NCBI GenBank assembly: GCA_945906725.1
Contig: CAMDRI010000048.1
Coordinates: 1-34,949 of the forward strand
Source: Candidatus Kuenenia stuttgartensis
Lineage (GTDB): Bacteria; Planctomycetota; Planctomycetia; Planctomycetales; Planctomycetaceae
DNA: 34,949 nucleotides
Direction of reading: 5' to 3'
Part shown: one piece after another, positions 1-8,105 of the stretch
Position numbering within the stretch: position 1 is the stretch's first letter
Layout: each line of letters starts with the position of its first letter
Made by a program: the position numbers and the translations under genes
The notes under the pieces: model-generated
Told to the model about the DNA's origin: nothing
Database searches by the model: none
Seen by the model: the letters and a program-made list of their open reading frames with translations, nothing else

Positions 1-339
1 TATTCGCTGTTGCAGGGATTTGTCTGGGCGATCCCGGTCCTCGGATTCATCGGCACGGTCGAAGGACTGTCGATCGCCATCAGTGGTTTTGGCAATGTGT
101 TGGGTGCGTCCAGTGATTTCAGCCAAGTGAAAGACGCGCTCAAGGGAGTCACGGGCGGACTGTCCATCGCCTTTGAAACCACAATGCAGGGACTGGTCGC
201 GGCCTTGGTGATTCAATTGACTTTAACGGCGATCAAGAAGTCCGAGGAAGAATTCCTCGATGCGTGCAGCGAATACTGCTCCAAGCACATCGTCGGGCGT
301 CTGCGGCTGATGCCGTTTGAAATGCGCGAGGCCGAATAA
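1..339 (+). CDS. MotA/TolQ/ExbB proton channel family protein, C-terminal part (5' truncated)
   Basis: Inner-membrane ion-channel subunit of the MotA/TolQ/ExbB type, which uses proton flow to energise a partner protein. Only the last 112 residues are inside the window; the frame is open from base 1, so the start lies upstream. The visible part has the family's transmembrane segment IPVLGFIGTVEGLS, an amphipathic stretch, and a second membrane segment around TTMQGLVAALVIQLTLTAI, followed by a short charged cytoplasmic tail. The Pro and the GTV-GL pattern are typical of the channel-lining helices. The stop overlaps the next start by one base (TAATG), so it is translationally coupled to the two stator-like proteins downstream. 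The family call is firm. The partner and role cannot be told from this fragment. Confidence 0.85.
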   Translation, partial: YSLLQGFVWAIPVLGFIGTVEGLSIAISGFGNVLGASSDFSQVKDALKGVTGGLSIAFETTMQGLVAALVIQLTLTAIKKSEEEFLDACSEYCSKHIVGRLRLMPFEMREAE

Positions 340-1169
340 TGTCACGTCGCGGCCGATCTGGCCCTGTGATTTCTCTGTTCGCCTTTCAGGACATCATCAC
401 GTCCGTGACGGCGATCGTGATTGTCGTGACTCTGTTCCTGGCGCTGGACCTCGTCCAACGCAAACAGGGACAAGCGTCGGAATCGCCGGTCGTGTTAGCG
501 GACGAGCTTGTCGCGAAGATCGCCAAAGTCGAGGCTGAACTGACGAAGCTCCGCAAGGAACTCGACAATGCGGACGAACTGGTGAAGCAGGTCGCCAGCA
601 CATCGCCCGCCGAATTGAAGGCCGAGATTGTCCGGCATGAACGTGCCCTTGAGGATCTGCGCCGTGAGTTGCAGCGACAGGAGGAGAGGCACGCTCGATT
701 GGTTGCTCAGGAACAGGCCGCTGCCGCAGACAAATTTGATTTGGATCCATTGCGGCAACGAATCGAGCAGACGGTGCGCGAGACTCGCGAGATGCAAGGG
801 CAACTGGACCAAGAGAAGCAAGAAGATCGTGTCCTCTTCACACTACCTCGTGGATTCAACAAGGAAGGCTGGATTGCTGTTGTTGAGTCGGGCCGGATCA
901 CGGTCGCGCCGCTCGGCCGCGCAGCAAAACCTCAAGTCTTCGTTTCGACGGGCACGATTTTCAAGAAGTCCGCTGCCGACGCACTGATTGACTGGATCGA
1001 TCGCGACCGATTGCGGTCGGCCTACTTTTTGGTACTTATTCGGCCGGCTAGTTCGCGCACCTTCTCGGAACTGGAGGATGCGTTCCACGACAAATCCATT
1101 TCGTTCGGATTTGATTTGATCGATGCGGAGCGAACTGTCCTGCATCCCGAACGAGGAGCCGCTCCCTGA
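339..1169 (+). CDS. ExbD/MotB-like single-pass coiled-coil protein, copy 1
   Basis: Protein of 276 residues. A short basic N-terminus (MSRRGR) is followed by one membrane helix at about residues 10-34 that carries an Asp in the stretch FAFQDIITS, then a long Glu/Lys/Gln-rich coiled coil (about 50-165) and a C-terminal globular domain (about 175-276). This is the layout of an ExbD/MotB-type stator: one membrane helix with an acidic residue that could carry the proton, and a periplasmic stalk. The C-terminal domain shares the pattern YF...(I/V)RP.S...F...GF with the next gene, so the two are paralogues. Start and stop overlap both neighbours by one base. The stator role is inferred from architecture and from the adjacent MotA/TolQ gene; no named Pfam family was recognised. 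Confidence 0.7.
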   Translation: MSRRGRSGPVISLFAFQDIITSVTAIVIVVTLFLALDLVQRKQGQASESPVVLADELVAKIAKVEAELTKLRKELDNADELVKQVASTSPAELKAEIVRHERALEDLRRELQRQEERHARLVAQEQAAAADKFDLDPLRQRIEQTVRETREMQGQLDQEKQEDRVLFTLPRGFNKEGWIAVVESGRITVAPLGRAAKPQVFVSTGTIFKKSAADALIDWIDRDRLRSAYFLVLIRPASSRTFSELEDAFHDKSISFGFDLIDAERTVLHPERGAAP

Positions 1170-2083
1170 TGTCTCGACGCAGCGCCGCCAAACAAGACAG
1201 CCTGGAATTGTTGCTGGACACCATCTGCAACACGTTCGGCGGCGTTCTATTCATTGCCATCTTGGTGGTGATGCTGCTGCAACAGACCGGTAAGGGCGTC
1301 TCAGCGCCGCCACCAGTCACGGTCTCGCCTGAAAAACTGCATGACCTCAGCCAGCAAATCACCGAGTTGACCGCAGAACTCAATCGGCTCAAAGCGAACC
1401 GCGAGAGTCAAGTTGCCATTGTCGATAGCTTCTCAACGGAAGAAGTTCGCGAGCTAATTCAACGCCGCCGGCAACTGGCCGCCAAGGAAACAGAACATCA
1501 AGTCAAAGCCAACGAACTGTTGGCCCAAAACGCGAAGCTGACTGCTCACGTCGAAGCCGATCGTGCGGAGAATGCCAAAGTCAAACAGGATCTCGATGCC
1601 GCCCTTCGTGAAAAACAGCAAACACAAACGACGTTGGAAAACGACCGAAAAAGCCGGACGACCGAGGCACGCCTCCCGTTGCTGCGGCCACCAGGAGCGA
1701 GGCAAGAGATCGGCCTCGTGCTGCGTTACGGCCGACTGTACCTCTGGCATCGGTATGACCAATTCCACAACCGACAAGGTTTGAACACGGACGACTTCGT
1801 CATTGTCGGCGAAGAAGACGGCGGCATTCTCACGCTACCCAAGCCGACGGGCGGCATCGTGCTGGACGGCTCGGCAGAATCGAAGGATGCCGTGCGCCGG
1901 TTGCTACGTCGGTTCGATTCACGAACTTGCTACTTCACGCCGATTGTCCGGCCAGATTCCTTTGCCGCGTTCGCTCACTTTCGCGACATCGCACTGGAGC
2001 TCGGCTTCAACTATCGACTCATGCCAGTCGAAGCGAATTCACCGGTCGTCGATCGTGGTGGCTCTGCGACCGGAGTGCAATAA
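1169..2083 (+). CDS. ExbD/MotB-like single-pass coiled-coil protein, copy 2
   Basis: Protein of 304 residues with the same plan as its upstream neighbour: basic start MSRRSAAK, membrane helix at about 14-38 with an Asp in LLLDTICNTFGG, coiled coil at about 50-165, and a C-terminal domain at about 175-304 ending in the shared motif YFTPIVRPDSFAAFAHFRD. The Asp next to the helix is placed like the proton-carrying Asp of MotB/ExbD, but that is inferred from position only. The ATG overlaps the upstream TGA (ATGA), indicating coupled translation and probably a fixed stoichiometry with copy 1. The two proteins differ in helix sequence, so a heteromeric stator is possible. Alternatively, both could be structural envelope proteins. 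Confidence 0.68.
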   Translation: MSRRSAAKQDSLELLLDTICNTFGGVLFIAILVVMLLQQTGKGVSAPPPVTVSPEKLHDLSQQITELTAELNRLKANRESQVAIVDSFSTEEVRELIQRRRQLAAKETEHQVKANELLAQNAKLTAHVEADRAENAKVKQDLDAALREKQQTQTTLENDRKSRTTEARLPLLRPPGARQEIGLVLRYGRLYLWHRYDQFHNRQGLNTDDFVIVGEEDGGILTLPKPTGGIVLDGSAESKDAVRRLLRRFDSRTCYFTPIVRPDSFAAFAHFRDIALELGFNYRLMPVEANSPVVDRGGSATGVQ

Positions 2084-2231
2084 AATGATTGGCTGAAACC
2101 AAAAACCAAATAACGATTGTGGCCGAATGGTCGCTACCTTGATTTCAGCAATCACTGCGAGCAATGTGATCGGCGAGATTTGACAGCCGCACTTAAACAT
2201 CGTCGAGCGACTTGCTGCCGGAGATTCGATC

Positions 2232-3971
2232 GTGGCAACGTGGTATGTCAAAGATGCCGACGGACTCTATGGACCATATTCCTTGGACGAATTGGCGAAT
2301 CTCGCCAAGGAAAATCGGCTCACGCCGGCCACCTTAGTTCGACGTCGCGATTCAAGTGCTTGGGTGCCAGCTTCACAGCTCAAAGGGATTTTTTCCGAAG
2401 CGGCCTCGCCGAAGGCGGCTCAATCCCACGGAGCGCCACCTCCGTTGCCGCAACGCCAACAAGCGATCTCGCAAGAAACGAACTCGCCGAGATCCATAAA
2501 TTCGCAAAGTCGCGGCTCAGCATCACAGAAAGTTGCGGCAAAGCCTGCGGTGAAAAGTCACGAGGGCGTTGAGCCGTCTGCTTCAAAGTCACGAGACGCC
2601 GTCAGCTCAGCCTCGAAATTGGTTCGGTCTTCCCCGATGGGGATGCCGTTCTATCTGTGGGCCATTGTCGCGTCTGCGGGTCTTTTTCTGGTCGTTCTCT
2701 TCGTGCGGGTCATCGGCGGTGGCGGGACTAGCTCGGCTCCACAGGTTGCAGCCAATAGCTCGCCAAACACTGAAAGGTCGTCTGGCGGGGAACCCAAGGC
2801 AAACGACAGTGTGCCGCAACAAGCTCCCGTGAAGAACCAAACCGATGGGAATACAGTAGCGGCCGAAACTCAGGGTTCGAGCAAGGTCTCGTCGGTGGTC
2901 GTTGACCGAACAACTGATGCGACTAAGAGCGAGAAAACTCTCTCGACCGAAGAGATCGTCGCACGGACTGAACCATCCGTCGCCCTAATTAAAGGAAACA
3001 CGGGGTCTGGAACTGGTTTCATCGTCAGGCCCGGCATCGTGGTGACGAATAAGCATGTGGTCGAGAATGAGATTCTCAATACGCTCACAGTCCATTTCCC
3101 CTCGGCGGAAGTTGCTCAACAGGGGCCATTCCGTCCGACGCTGTTGTATGAATCTCCGGATCGGGACATTGCATTCTTGGCAATTGACTCCACGCTGCCA
3201 CCGCTGCCAGTCGCCGAGTCGTATGTTTTCCGTCGCGGTCAAGAAGTGATCGTCATTGGAAGCCCAGGCTTAGGCGATCAAACCGTGCTGCAGAACGCGA
3301 TCAGTCGCGGCGTCATGAGCACCAAAACTACGTTCGACGGCAAGGAATTCTACCAGCTTGGCATCTCGATCAATCCGGGAAACTCAGGTGGCCCCGCCAT
3401 CGACATGACTGGCAAAGTTGTCGGCGTGGTGACCTTGAAGGCGTCCAAAAAAGAGGGGCTTGGCTTCTGCATTCCACCTGATCAGCTTCTCAAAGAGATG
3501 GACCTCGTGAAGGCTGTCACGCCCGAGAGCATTGCAAAGTCGCAATCGACACACCGTGCCCGGGTCGTGTTCCTGCGAGTTCATGCTGCCACCCGCATCT
3601 ACAGAGTCGGGATGGAAGCCTATACCGACGCGATGGCGAAAGCCTTGGCAAACAGCGTCAACGTCAACGTCGGACTGAAGGCCGTCCGCGAAGAACTGGA
3701 ACCGAAGCTGTCGAAGATCGACAGCTACATCGTCGCCGACATCAAACGCGACGTCACACAACTCGGTGCCGACGTTCATCTGTCGGACGCGGCACGCCAA
3801 CGCCTCATTGACCTGTGGACGAATTACCAAGAATTGAAAGGTTACGTCGACAATCCTCGTGGCACATACGACAGCTACAAAACGAAGCTCCTTGATCTCT
3901 CAGATAAGCACAAGCGAGCCTCAGAAGCACTGAGGTTGTTGCTTGGTGTTGAGATTGATGAGGGCGACTAA
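2232..3971 (+). CDS. GYF_2 domain / membrane-anchored trypsin-like serine protease
   Basis: Protein of 579 residues, GTG start with GGAG about 9 nt upstream (2220-2223). Residues 1-55 form a GYF_2 domain (WYV.DADGLYGPYSLDEL...W.PASQL), a cytoplasmic peptide-binding module. A disordered Ser/Pro/Lys linker (55-135) leads to one membrane helix (about 139-160), a second low-complexity linker, and an S1C (HtrA/DegP-like) protease domain at about 240-425. The catalytic triad is visible: His275 in TNKHVV, Asp312 in DRDIAFLAID, Ser385 in NPGNSGGP. No PDZ domain follows; instead there is a helical C-terminal region (about 430-579). With GYF inside and protease outside, the protein could couple cytoplasmic binding to envelope proteolysis. 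It lies 148 bp after the stator-like genes on the same strand, so co-transcription is possible but not certain. Confidence 0.85.
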   Translation: MATWYVKDADGLYGPYSLDELANLAKENRLTPATLVRRRDSSAWVPASQLKGIFSEAASPKAAQSHGAPPPLPQRQQAISQETNSPRSINSQSRGSASQKVAAKPAVKSHEGVEPSASKSRDAVSSASKLVRSSPMGMPFYLWAIVASAGLFLVVLFVRVIGGGGTSSAPQVAANSSPNTERSSGGEPKANDSVPQQAPVKNQTDGNTVAAETQGSSKVSSVVVDRTTDATKSEKTLSTEEIVARTEPSVALIKGNTGSGTGFIVRPGIVVTNKHVVENEILNTLTVHFPSAEVAQQGPFRPTLLYESPDRDIAFLAIDSTLPPLPVAESYVFRRGQEVIVIGSPGLGDQTVLQNAISRGVMSTKTTFDGKEFYQLGISINPGNSGGPAIDMTGKVVGVVTLKASKKEGLGFCIPPDQLLKEMDLVKAVTPESIAKSQSTHRARVVFLRVHAATRIYRVGMEAYTDAMAKALANSVNVNVGLKAVREELEPKLSKIDSYIVADIKRDVTQLGADVHLSDAARQRLIDLWTNYQELKGYVDNPRGTYDSYKTKLLDLSDKHKRASEALRLLLGVEIDEGD

Positions 3972-4033
3972 TTGCCAGTGGCGACGGCGACAACGAGCAC
4001 ATCCCGTGATGGGCGGCCGACGACGACGGCATT

Positions 4034-4079
4034 GTCCAACCACGATTATTTAGGTACTCCACAATATCCGTGTTTGGAC
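4034..4079. repeat. Imperfect inverted repeat after the protease gene
   Basis: GTCCAACCACG (4034-4044) pairs with CGTGTTTGGAC (4069-4079) with one mismatch and a 24-nt AT-rich loop, 62 nt after the protease stop. There is no T-tract on the plus strand. It may help end or stabilise the upstream transcript. Nothing else with gene-like character was seen in 3972-4135. Confidence 0.35.
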
Positions 4080-4135
4080 ATTGCATTGGTCAGTTTGTGG
4101 TCGCGCTGGGTTGTGAATTTGCGGCCTCCAAGGGC

Positions 4136-4185
4136 TAATAAAAAACGGCGGCACCACACGGGGGCGACCCGTGTGGTGTTCGCCG
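4136..4185 (-). terminator. Intrinsic terminator of the serine recombinase gene
   Basis: Perfect 10-bp stem CACCACACGG (4152-4161) / CCGTGTGGTG (4169-4178) with a 7-nt loop. It can be extended at the base by CGGCG (4146-4150) pairing with CGCCG (4181-4185). Read on the minus strand, the hairpin is followed at once by a run of six T (complement of 4140-4145). It therefore works in the direction of the recombinase gene, whose stop is 16 nt away. On the plus strand no T-run follows, so it is not a clear terminator for the protease gene. Confidence 0.8.
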
Positions 4186-4200
4186 AGGGCGGAGGACAGG

Positions 4201-6777
4201 TTAGGCCGATCGGCGTTGGTTCTTGGGATTCGATGCCTCGGACTTCATCCGCTTTTGGATGCGGCGGACTGTCATGACTCCACAGCCGACAAGTTTGGCG
4301 ATCTCCTTGATGCCGAGCTTTCCTTCGATCAGTAGTTGCTGAACCTGCTCCTGCTTTTCATGGCCGATGCCAGACCTTCTGCCACGGTTCGGCTTCCGAC
4401 CTTGTGCAACGGCTTCACGGAACTCCTCGCGATGGGCGAAATCATAGGCACGGCGGATCGTCGGCATTCCGACGTCCCAGCCGAGCTTCTTCAACTCCGG
4501 CTGGATGTGCTCGAATGCCATTTGCTTTTCGTCGCGCATTTTCGCGACCAAGGGGGCGATCTGCTTGTAACTGCCCTGCGGTGCCCGTGGCTGGGGTGCC
4601 TTCGACGGATCCTTCTTGGGCTTTTTCTGAGGCCGCTCGCCTGTGTCAGCGAAGTGCAGGATTTCGGCGACTCGTGACCATGTCAGCCCATACGCGGATG
4701 CGATCGAATCGACGCCGTTGCCCTTATCACGGAGTTGCTTGATCTCTGGAGCCAGTAGTTCGTACTGCGGGACTTCGTCAATGATGATCTCCACGAAGTC
4801 CGCCGACTGATCTGGCTGCTGGGACACGAATTGCCAAGCGGTTTGGTTGTCTTGATCGACTCGCTGACCGGCTTCGGCGATGAACGCGGCGATGTTCGGG
4901 CGGAAGCGGGCAATCCACGGTTGGATCTTTCGGCCACTGGCTTCACCTTCGCGGACCTCAATCGGCCCGGTCAGCTTGGCCAGGATCGGTGCCGACAAAG
5001 CCACGTCCTCGGTGAGCAGGCCGTGCAAGTCTTGCAGCATCGTTTCGACATCGACGGGGGTCATGGCCTGCGGCGCTGACTCGCGGACCTCTGCCTCTTT
5101 GAGCTGTTGTTGCAACTCCTTGATCCGCCGTTCATGCAGCCGGAGTTTGGCAACAAGTGCGTCAAGTCCCTCATCCGATTCCCGATCGAACAATTCGGCA
5201 AGCCGATCTCGCAAGGACTTCACTCGCTTCAGTTCCGCAAGGATCGGCCGCGTGTCCTGTCGCGGGCGACGAGCCTGTTCGACGAGGCGGCGATTGGCGT
5301 CGGCCAAGGCGATCTCGATGACCTCCTTCGTCAGGACATGCTGCCGAACGAAACCGAGGATCTTGTCATCCAAAAGTTTGACCGACTTGTAGGTTCGCAG
5401 TCGGCAACCCTTTCCATGGTTGCGCCCGTTCGAGCAGAAGAGGCTCGCGTAATCGCCGGTGCGTCCCAGCACCAACGGCTGTTGGCAGTCCGCGCAAAGC
5501 GGCCGGATCAGCAACGTGGGATAGACCTCGGTGCGATTCATCCCGCGTTTGGCCGCGATGGGAGCGAACGTCTCGCTGCACTCCTTCAGGCGCTGCTGAG
5601 CCTTCTCGAAGAGTTCGTCGGAAACGATCCGCAGATGCGGCACTTCGCGTCGCTGCCATTCTTCCTGCGGAAGTTCGATCACCGTCACCGCCCCCGTCAC
5701 CGGATCGATCTTCTTGCTGCTCTTGTTATCAACCTCGATTCCCATGTACGTCGTCCGACTCAGCAGTTGGCCAATGACTCTAGGATCCCAAGACTTCTTG
5801 CCCTTCACCAGCAAATCGTTGAATCGCCGGGCGAGTTTCAGCGGGCTCAAGTTTTTCTCGACGAAGAGCAGGAACGCTTCTTCGACGAACGGCGCCGTGG
5901 TCTCGTCGATGACTTTTTCTTTGACGATTCGCCCATTAGCGTTGACCTGCGGCTTGCCATCCGCGTCGAGTTTCGGAACCAGCTTGTAACCCAACGCTGG
6001 CGGCCGAATGTTTTTGCCCTTGTCGAACGCATCCCACATTCCACGGCGAACCTTCTTGCGGAGTTGATCGACAAACCACTCATGCAGCATGGCAAATACG
6101 GTGAGCATCTGCTTTGAGTGCATTTGGTCGGAATCAAAGCCATCCGATGCTCCGATCATGCGCTTGCCGACATTTTCAATCAGACGTCCCAGGCTGAGTG
6201 CTTCAATCAAGTCACGGCTGGCTCGCCCAATCTCGTCCAAATACAGACGCTGACACTTGGACGTCATGGACTCAATCAGCCCCTTGCTCAGTTGGTAGCC
6301 GCGTCGCGCCGCGATGGTTCCGCTCACCGCAGCGTCGGCCGTCACATAGCTCCAAGGGATAAAAACTCGGTCACGGCCAGCCCGCTCCAACTCATTTTTC
6401 AACTGCTGGTCGAGCGACCGTGGATTGGAATTGTCGCACGAATAACGAACATAACCTCCTCCAAGCTCGACCTCCGGCGGGCCTGCCGCGCCCCAATCCG
6501 GAGCCTCAATGCACCCTGTCAAAAACCGTCGTTCCAGACTGTCGGCCATCTGCTGAATGACCGCCTCGGTGCTCTCTGGAATCAGCCCGGACGCAACGTA
6601 CTCCGGCCACTGCTTCGATTGGACTTCCAAATAAGTCCGAGCCAGTTCGCGCCGCGGCTCAGCATCCGGCAGACCACGATCATTCTTCCGTGGCCGCCCT
6701 CGACGCTTCGGCAGGAGACTTTGATCGGTGGCAACATTCACAACGTACGATGCTGCTGCTTTCTGTGAACCATTCAT
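4201..6777 (-). CDS. Large serine recombinase with AT-hook and C-terminal helix-turn-helix region
   Basis: Protein of 858 residues. Large serine recombinases cut and rejoin DNA at attachment sites through a covalent serine link. The resolvase-type catalytic domain starts late, at about residue 109 (YVRYS, catalytic Ser113; then SLDQQL, VSG at about 151-153 and GRASRD at about 184-189). A Recombinase domain (about 250-350) follows, then a zinc ribbon (CADC at 428-431, with further Cys at about 448 and 458), a coiled coil (about 485-560), and an unusual 250-residue C-terminal part with DNA-binding-like helices, ending in a helix-turn-helix around VQQLLIEGKLGIKEIAKLVG. The roughly 108-residue N-terminal extension has an AT-hook-like RRGRPRK (25-31). 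It stands alone on its strand, with its own terminator. No integrase cargo, excision factor or att repeats are visible nearby. The family is sure; the target site and element boundaries are unknown. Confidence 0.88.
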   Translation of the reverse strand: MNGSQKAAASYVVNVATDQSLLPKRRGRPRKNDRGLPDAEPRRELARTYLEVQSKQWPEYVASGLIPESTEAVIQQMADSLERRFLTGCIEAPDWGAAGPPEVELGGGYVRYSCDNSNPRSLDQQLKNELERAGRDRVFIPWSYVTADAAVSGTIAARRGYQLSKGLIESMTSKCQRLYLDEIGRASRDLIEALSLGRLIENVGKRMIGASDGFDSDQMHSKQMLTVFAMLHEWFVDQLRKKVRRGMWDAFDKGKNIRPPALGYKLVPKLDADGKPQVNANGRIVKEKVIDETTAPFVEEAFLLFVEKNLSPLKLARRFNDLLVKGKKSWDPRVIGQLLSRTTYMGIEVDNKSSKKIDPVTGAVTVIELPQEEWQRREVPHLRIVSDELFEKAQQRLKECSETFAPIAAKRGMNRTEVYPTLLIRPLCADCQQPLVLGRTGDYASLFCSNGRNHGKGCRLRTYKSVKLLDDKILGFVRQHVLTKEVIEIALADANRRLVEQARRPRQDTRPILAELKRVKSLRDRLAELFDRESDEGLDALVAKLRLHERRIKELQQQLKEAEVRESAPQAMTPVDVETMLQDLHGLLTEDVALSAPILAKLTGPIEVREGEASGRKIQPWIARFRPNIAAFIAEAGQRVDQDNQTAWQFVSQQPDQSADFVEIIIDEVPQYELLAPEIKQLRDKGNGVDSIASAYGLTWSRVAEILHFADTGERPQKKPKKDPSKAPQPRAPQGSYKQIAPLVAKMRDEKQMAFEHIQPELKKLGWDVGMPTIRRAYDFAHREEFREAVAQGRKPNRGRRSGIGHEKQEQVQQLLIEGKLGIKEIAKLVGCGVMTVRRIQKRMKSEASNPKNQRRSA

Positions 6778-7083
6778 TGCATGATCTACCTGACGACCGG
6801 TCTTCCCAAGAAAACCGATAGAAAGGCTCGACAGAATTCCTCGGCCCGCCGTTCTACTTGCGTGCCGTGGCGATCGAGTAATACTCGTCCGCCGTAAACT
6901 CCAGCACTTGTGAGATCACAGAGTGCAAAAGTCGGGTTCCTGTCAAATCGTCAAGAAATGTATGTCGCCGGTCCGCGTGATGAGCCTTTCAATCTTGCTG
7001 CTTCGAACGCTTCAAGACATCTCGTCGATCAAGAGACCAAGGCTCTTCACGCGGAGCGATGACGGCTGCGTTGATGCGGCTGA
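6778..7083. other. Intergenic region between recombinase and argB; possible gene remnant on minus strand
   Basis: About 300 bp between divergent genes; no complete gene is visible. On the minus strand positions 6988-6854 form a 44-codon open frame ending in TAG, with a protein-like C-terminus (VISQVLEFTADEYYSIATARK is split by nothing but has no good start). An overlapping frame just upstream is also open to 'GDIHFLTI'. This could be the frameshifted tail of a lost gene or chance. A short palindrome GACCGGTC lies about 20 bp upstream of the recombinase start. No Shine-Dalgarno sequence is clear for the recombinase, and no tRNA or att-like direct repeat with 3972-4200 was found by eye. Confidence 0.3.
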
Positions 7084-7111
7084 TTGACACTCCTCAAGGG
7101 GCTCATACAAT
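7084..7111 (+). promoter_or_regulatory. Sigma70-like promoter of argBDF
   Basis: TTGACA (7084-7089) is a perfect -35 box. A 16-nt spacer separates it from TACAAT (7106-7111), a 5/6 match to the -10 box. The expected transcript would start near 7118, giving a leader of about 30 nt before the GTG of argB, with AGGGG at 7137-7141 as ribosome binding site. No ARG-box operator was recognised. Confidence 0.65.
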
Positions 7112-7147
7112 CGCTCGTTTTCCCACAGCCGATTTCAGGGGTTTTCC

Positions 7148-8020
7148 GTGGACGAAGCGATTCGAAAAGCGAATGTGCTGATCGAGGCACTGGCTTGGAT
7201 TCGCCGGTTCCGAGGCAAGCACGTCGTCATCAAACTGGGAGGCAGCGCGCTCGAAGAACGAGACGCCGTGCGCGGTTTTTTGACCGACGTGATCTTCCTG
7301 CAATCGGTCGGACTGCATCCGATCCTGGTGCATGGCGGCGGGAAGGACATCGACAAAGCGATGGCCACGGCGGGCATCACGCCTCGCAAAGTGCAGGGGC
7401 GACGGTACACCGATGCCGCGACGCTGGAGATCGTCGCTCAGGTGTTGGCCGGAGACATCTGTGGTGGACTCGTCAACGAGATTCGCCAGCAAGGCGGCAA
7501 GGCGATCGGGCTGAGCTACCGGACTCAGAATTGTCTGATTGGAAAGAAGCTGGAATTGCCGAGCAGCGAGGGGCCGGTCGATCTTGGCTTCGTCGGCGAG
7601 GTGATCGACATTGACCGCAGGTTCCTCGAAGACGTCTGCTCGGCGGGGATCATTCCGGTGGTTCCGTCGGTCGCGGTCGATGCGTCCGGGCAGTTGCTCA
7701 ATGTTAATGCAGACACGGCAGCGGCGGCGATCGCTCGGATTCTCAAGGCCGAGAAACTAGTCTTCGTCAGCGACGTGCCGGGGATCTTTTTGGATCAACA
7801 CAATCCGGCGACGTTGCAGTCGCATTTGACGGCGACACGCTGTCGCGAACTGATCCGCGACGGCATTATCGACGCCGGGATGGTGCCGAAGGTGGAAGCC
7901 GCGCTGGAAGCGCTGCAATCCGGCGTCGGCAAGGTTCACGTCGTGGATGGCCGCATGCCGCACTCGGTGCTGTTGGAGATTTACTCCGACACGGGCGTGG
8001 GCACGGAGATCGTGTTGTAA
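7148..8020 (+). CDS. argB: Acetylglutamate kinase
   Basis: Protein of 290 residues. It phosphorylates N-acetyl-L-glutamate with ATP, the second step of the acetylated arginine pathway, in the cytoplasm. Amino-acid kinase family signatures are present: IKLGGSALE (Lys29), VHGGGKDID (62-70), [12 protein letters not shown] (about 185-196) and VSDVPGI (207-213). The roughly 20-residue N-terminal helix before the first strand ([16 protein letters not shown]) is the feature of the hexameric, arginine-inhibited type, so feedback inhibition by arginine is inferred. The GTG start is chosen because AGGGG lies 6 nt upstream and because it gives the full N-terminal helix. It is first in the argB-argD-argF cluster behind the promoter at 7084-7111. 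Confidence 0.95.
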   Translation: MDEAIRKANVLIEALAWIRRFRGKHVVIKLGGSALEERDAVRGFLTDVIFLQSVGLHPILVHGGGKDIDKAMATAGITPRKVQGRRYTDAATLEIVAQVLAGDICGGLVNEIRQQGGKAIGLSYRTQNCLIGKKLELPSSEGPVDLGFVGEVIDIDRRFLEDVCSAGIIPVVPSVAVDASGQLLNVNADTAAAAIARILKAEKLVFVSDVPGIFLDQHNPATLQSHLTATRCRELIRDGIIDAGMVPKVEAALEALQSGVGKVHVVDGRMPHSVLLEIYSDTGVGTEIVL

Positions 8021-8105
8021 CTTGGGTGGAAGTGCTCGCCATCCGCCTTTGGTTTTTTTGTTGGTGAGCGTTTTGTTTTTGGTTGAAACAGCGAAGGAGT
8101 TTCCC

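Noticed and set aside
1..2083. Identification as a Zorya-type defence system (ZorA/ZorB)
   Set aside because: The MotA-like gene fits, but the stator-like proteins have no OmpA-like peptidoglycan-binding domain and no ZorC/D/E-like genes are seen; the upstream part is outside the window.
5107..6117. Long plus-strand open frame (336 codons) opposite the recombinase
   Set aside because: It is antisense to a gene with clear serine recombinase motifs and has no recognisable domain or ribosome site; open frames opposite genes are expected at this GC content.
3972..7083. Attachment-site direct repeats flanking the recombinase
   Set aside because: No shared run of convincing length was found by eye between 3972-4200 and 6778-7083; a comparison with an empty site is needed.
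8021..8105. Terminator after argB (weak stem GGGTGG/CCATCC followed by T-rich DNA)
   Set aside because: The stem is only 6 bp with a G.T pair and is separated from the T-run; argD continues the pathway, so termination here is unlikely.
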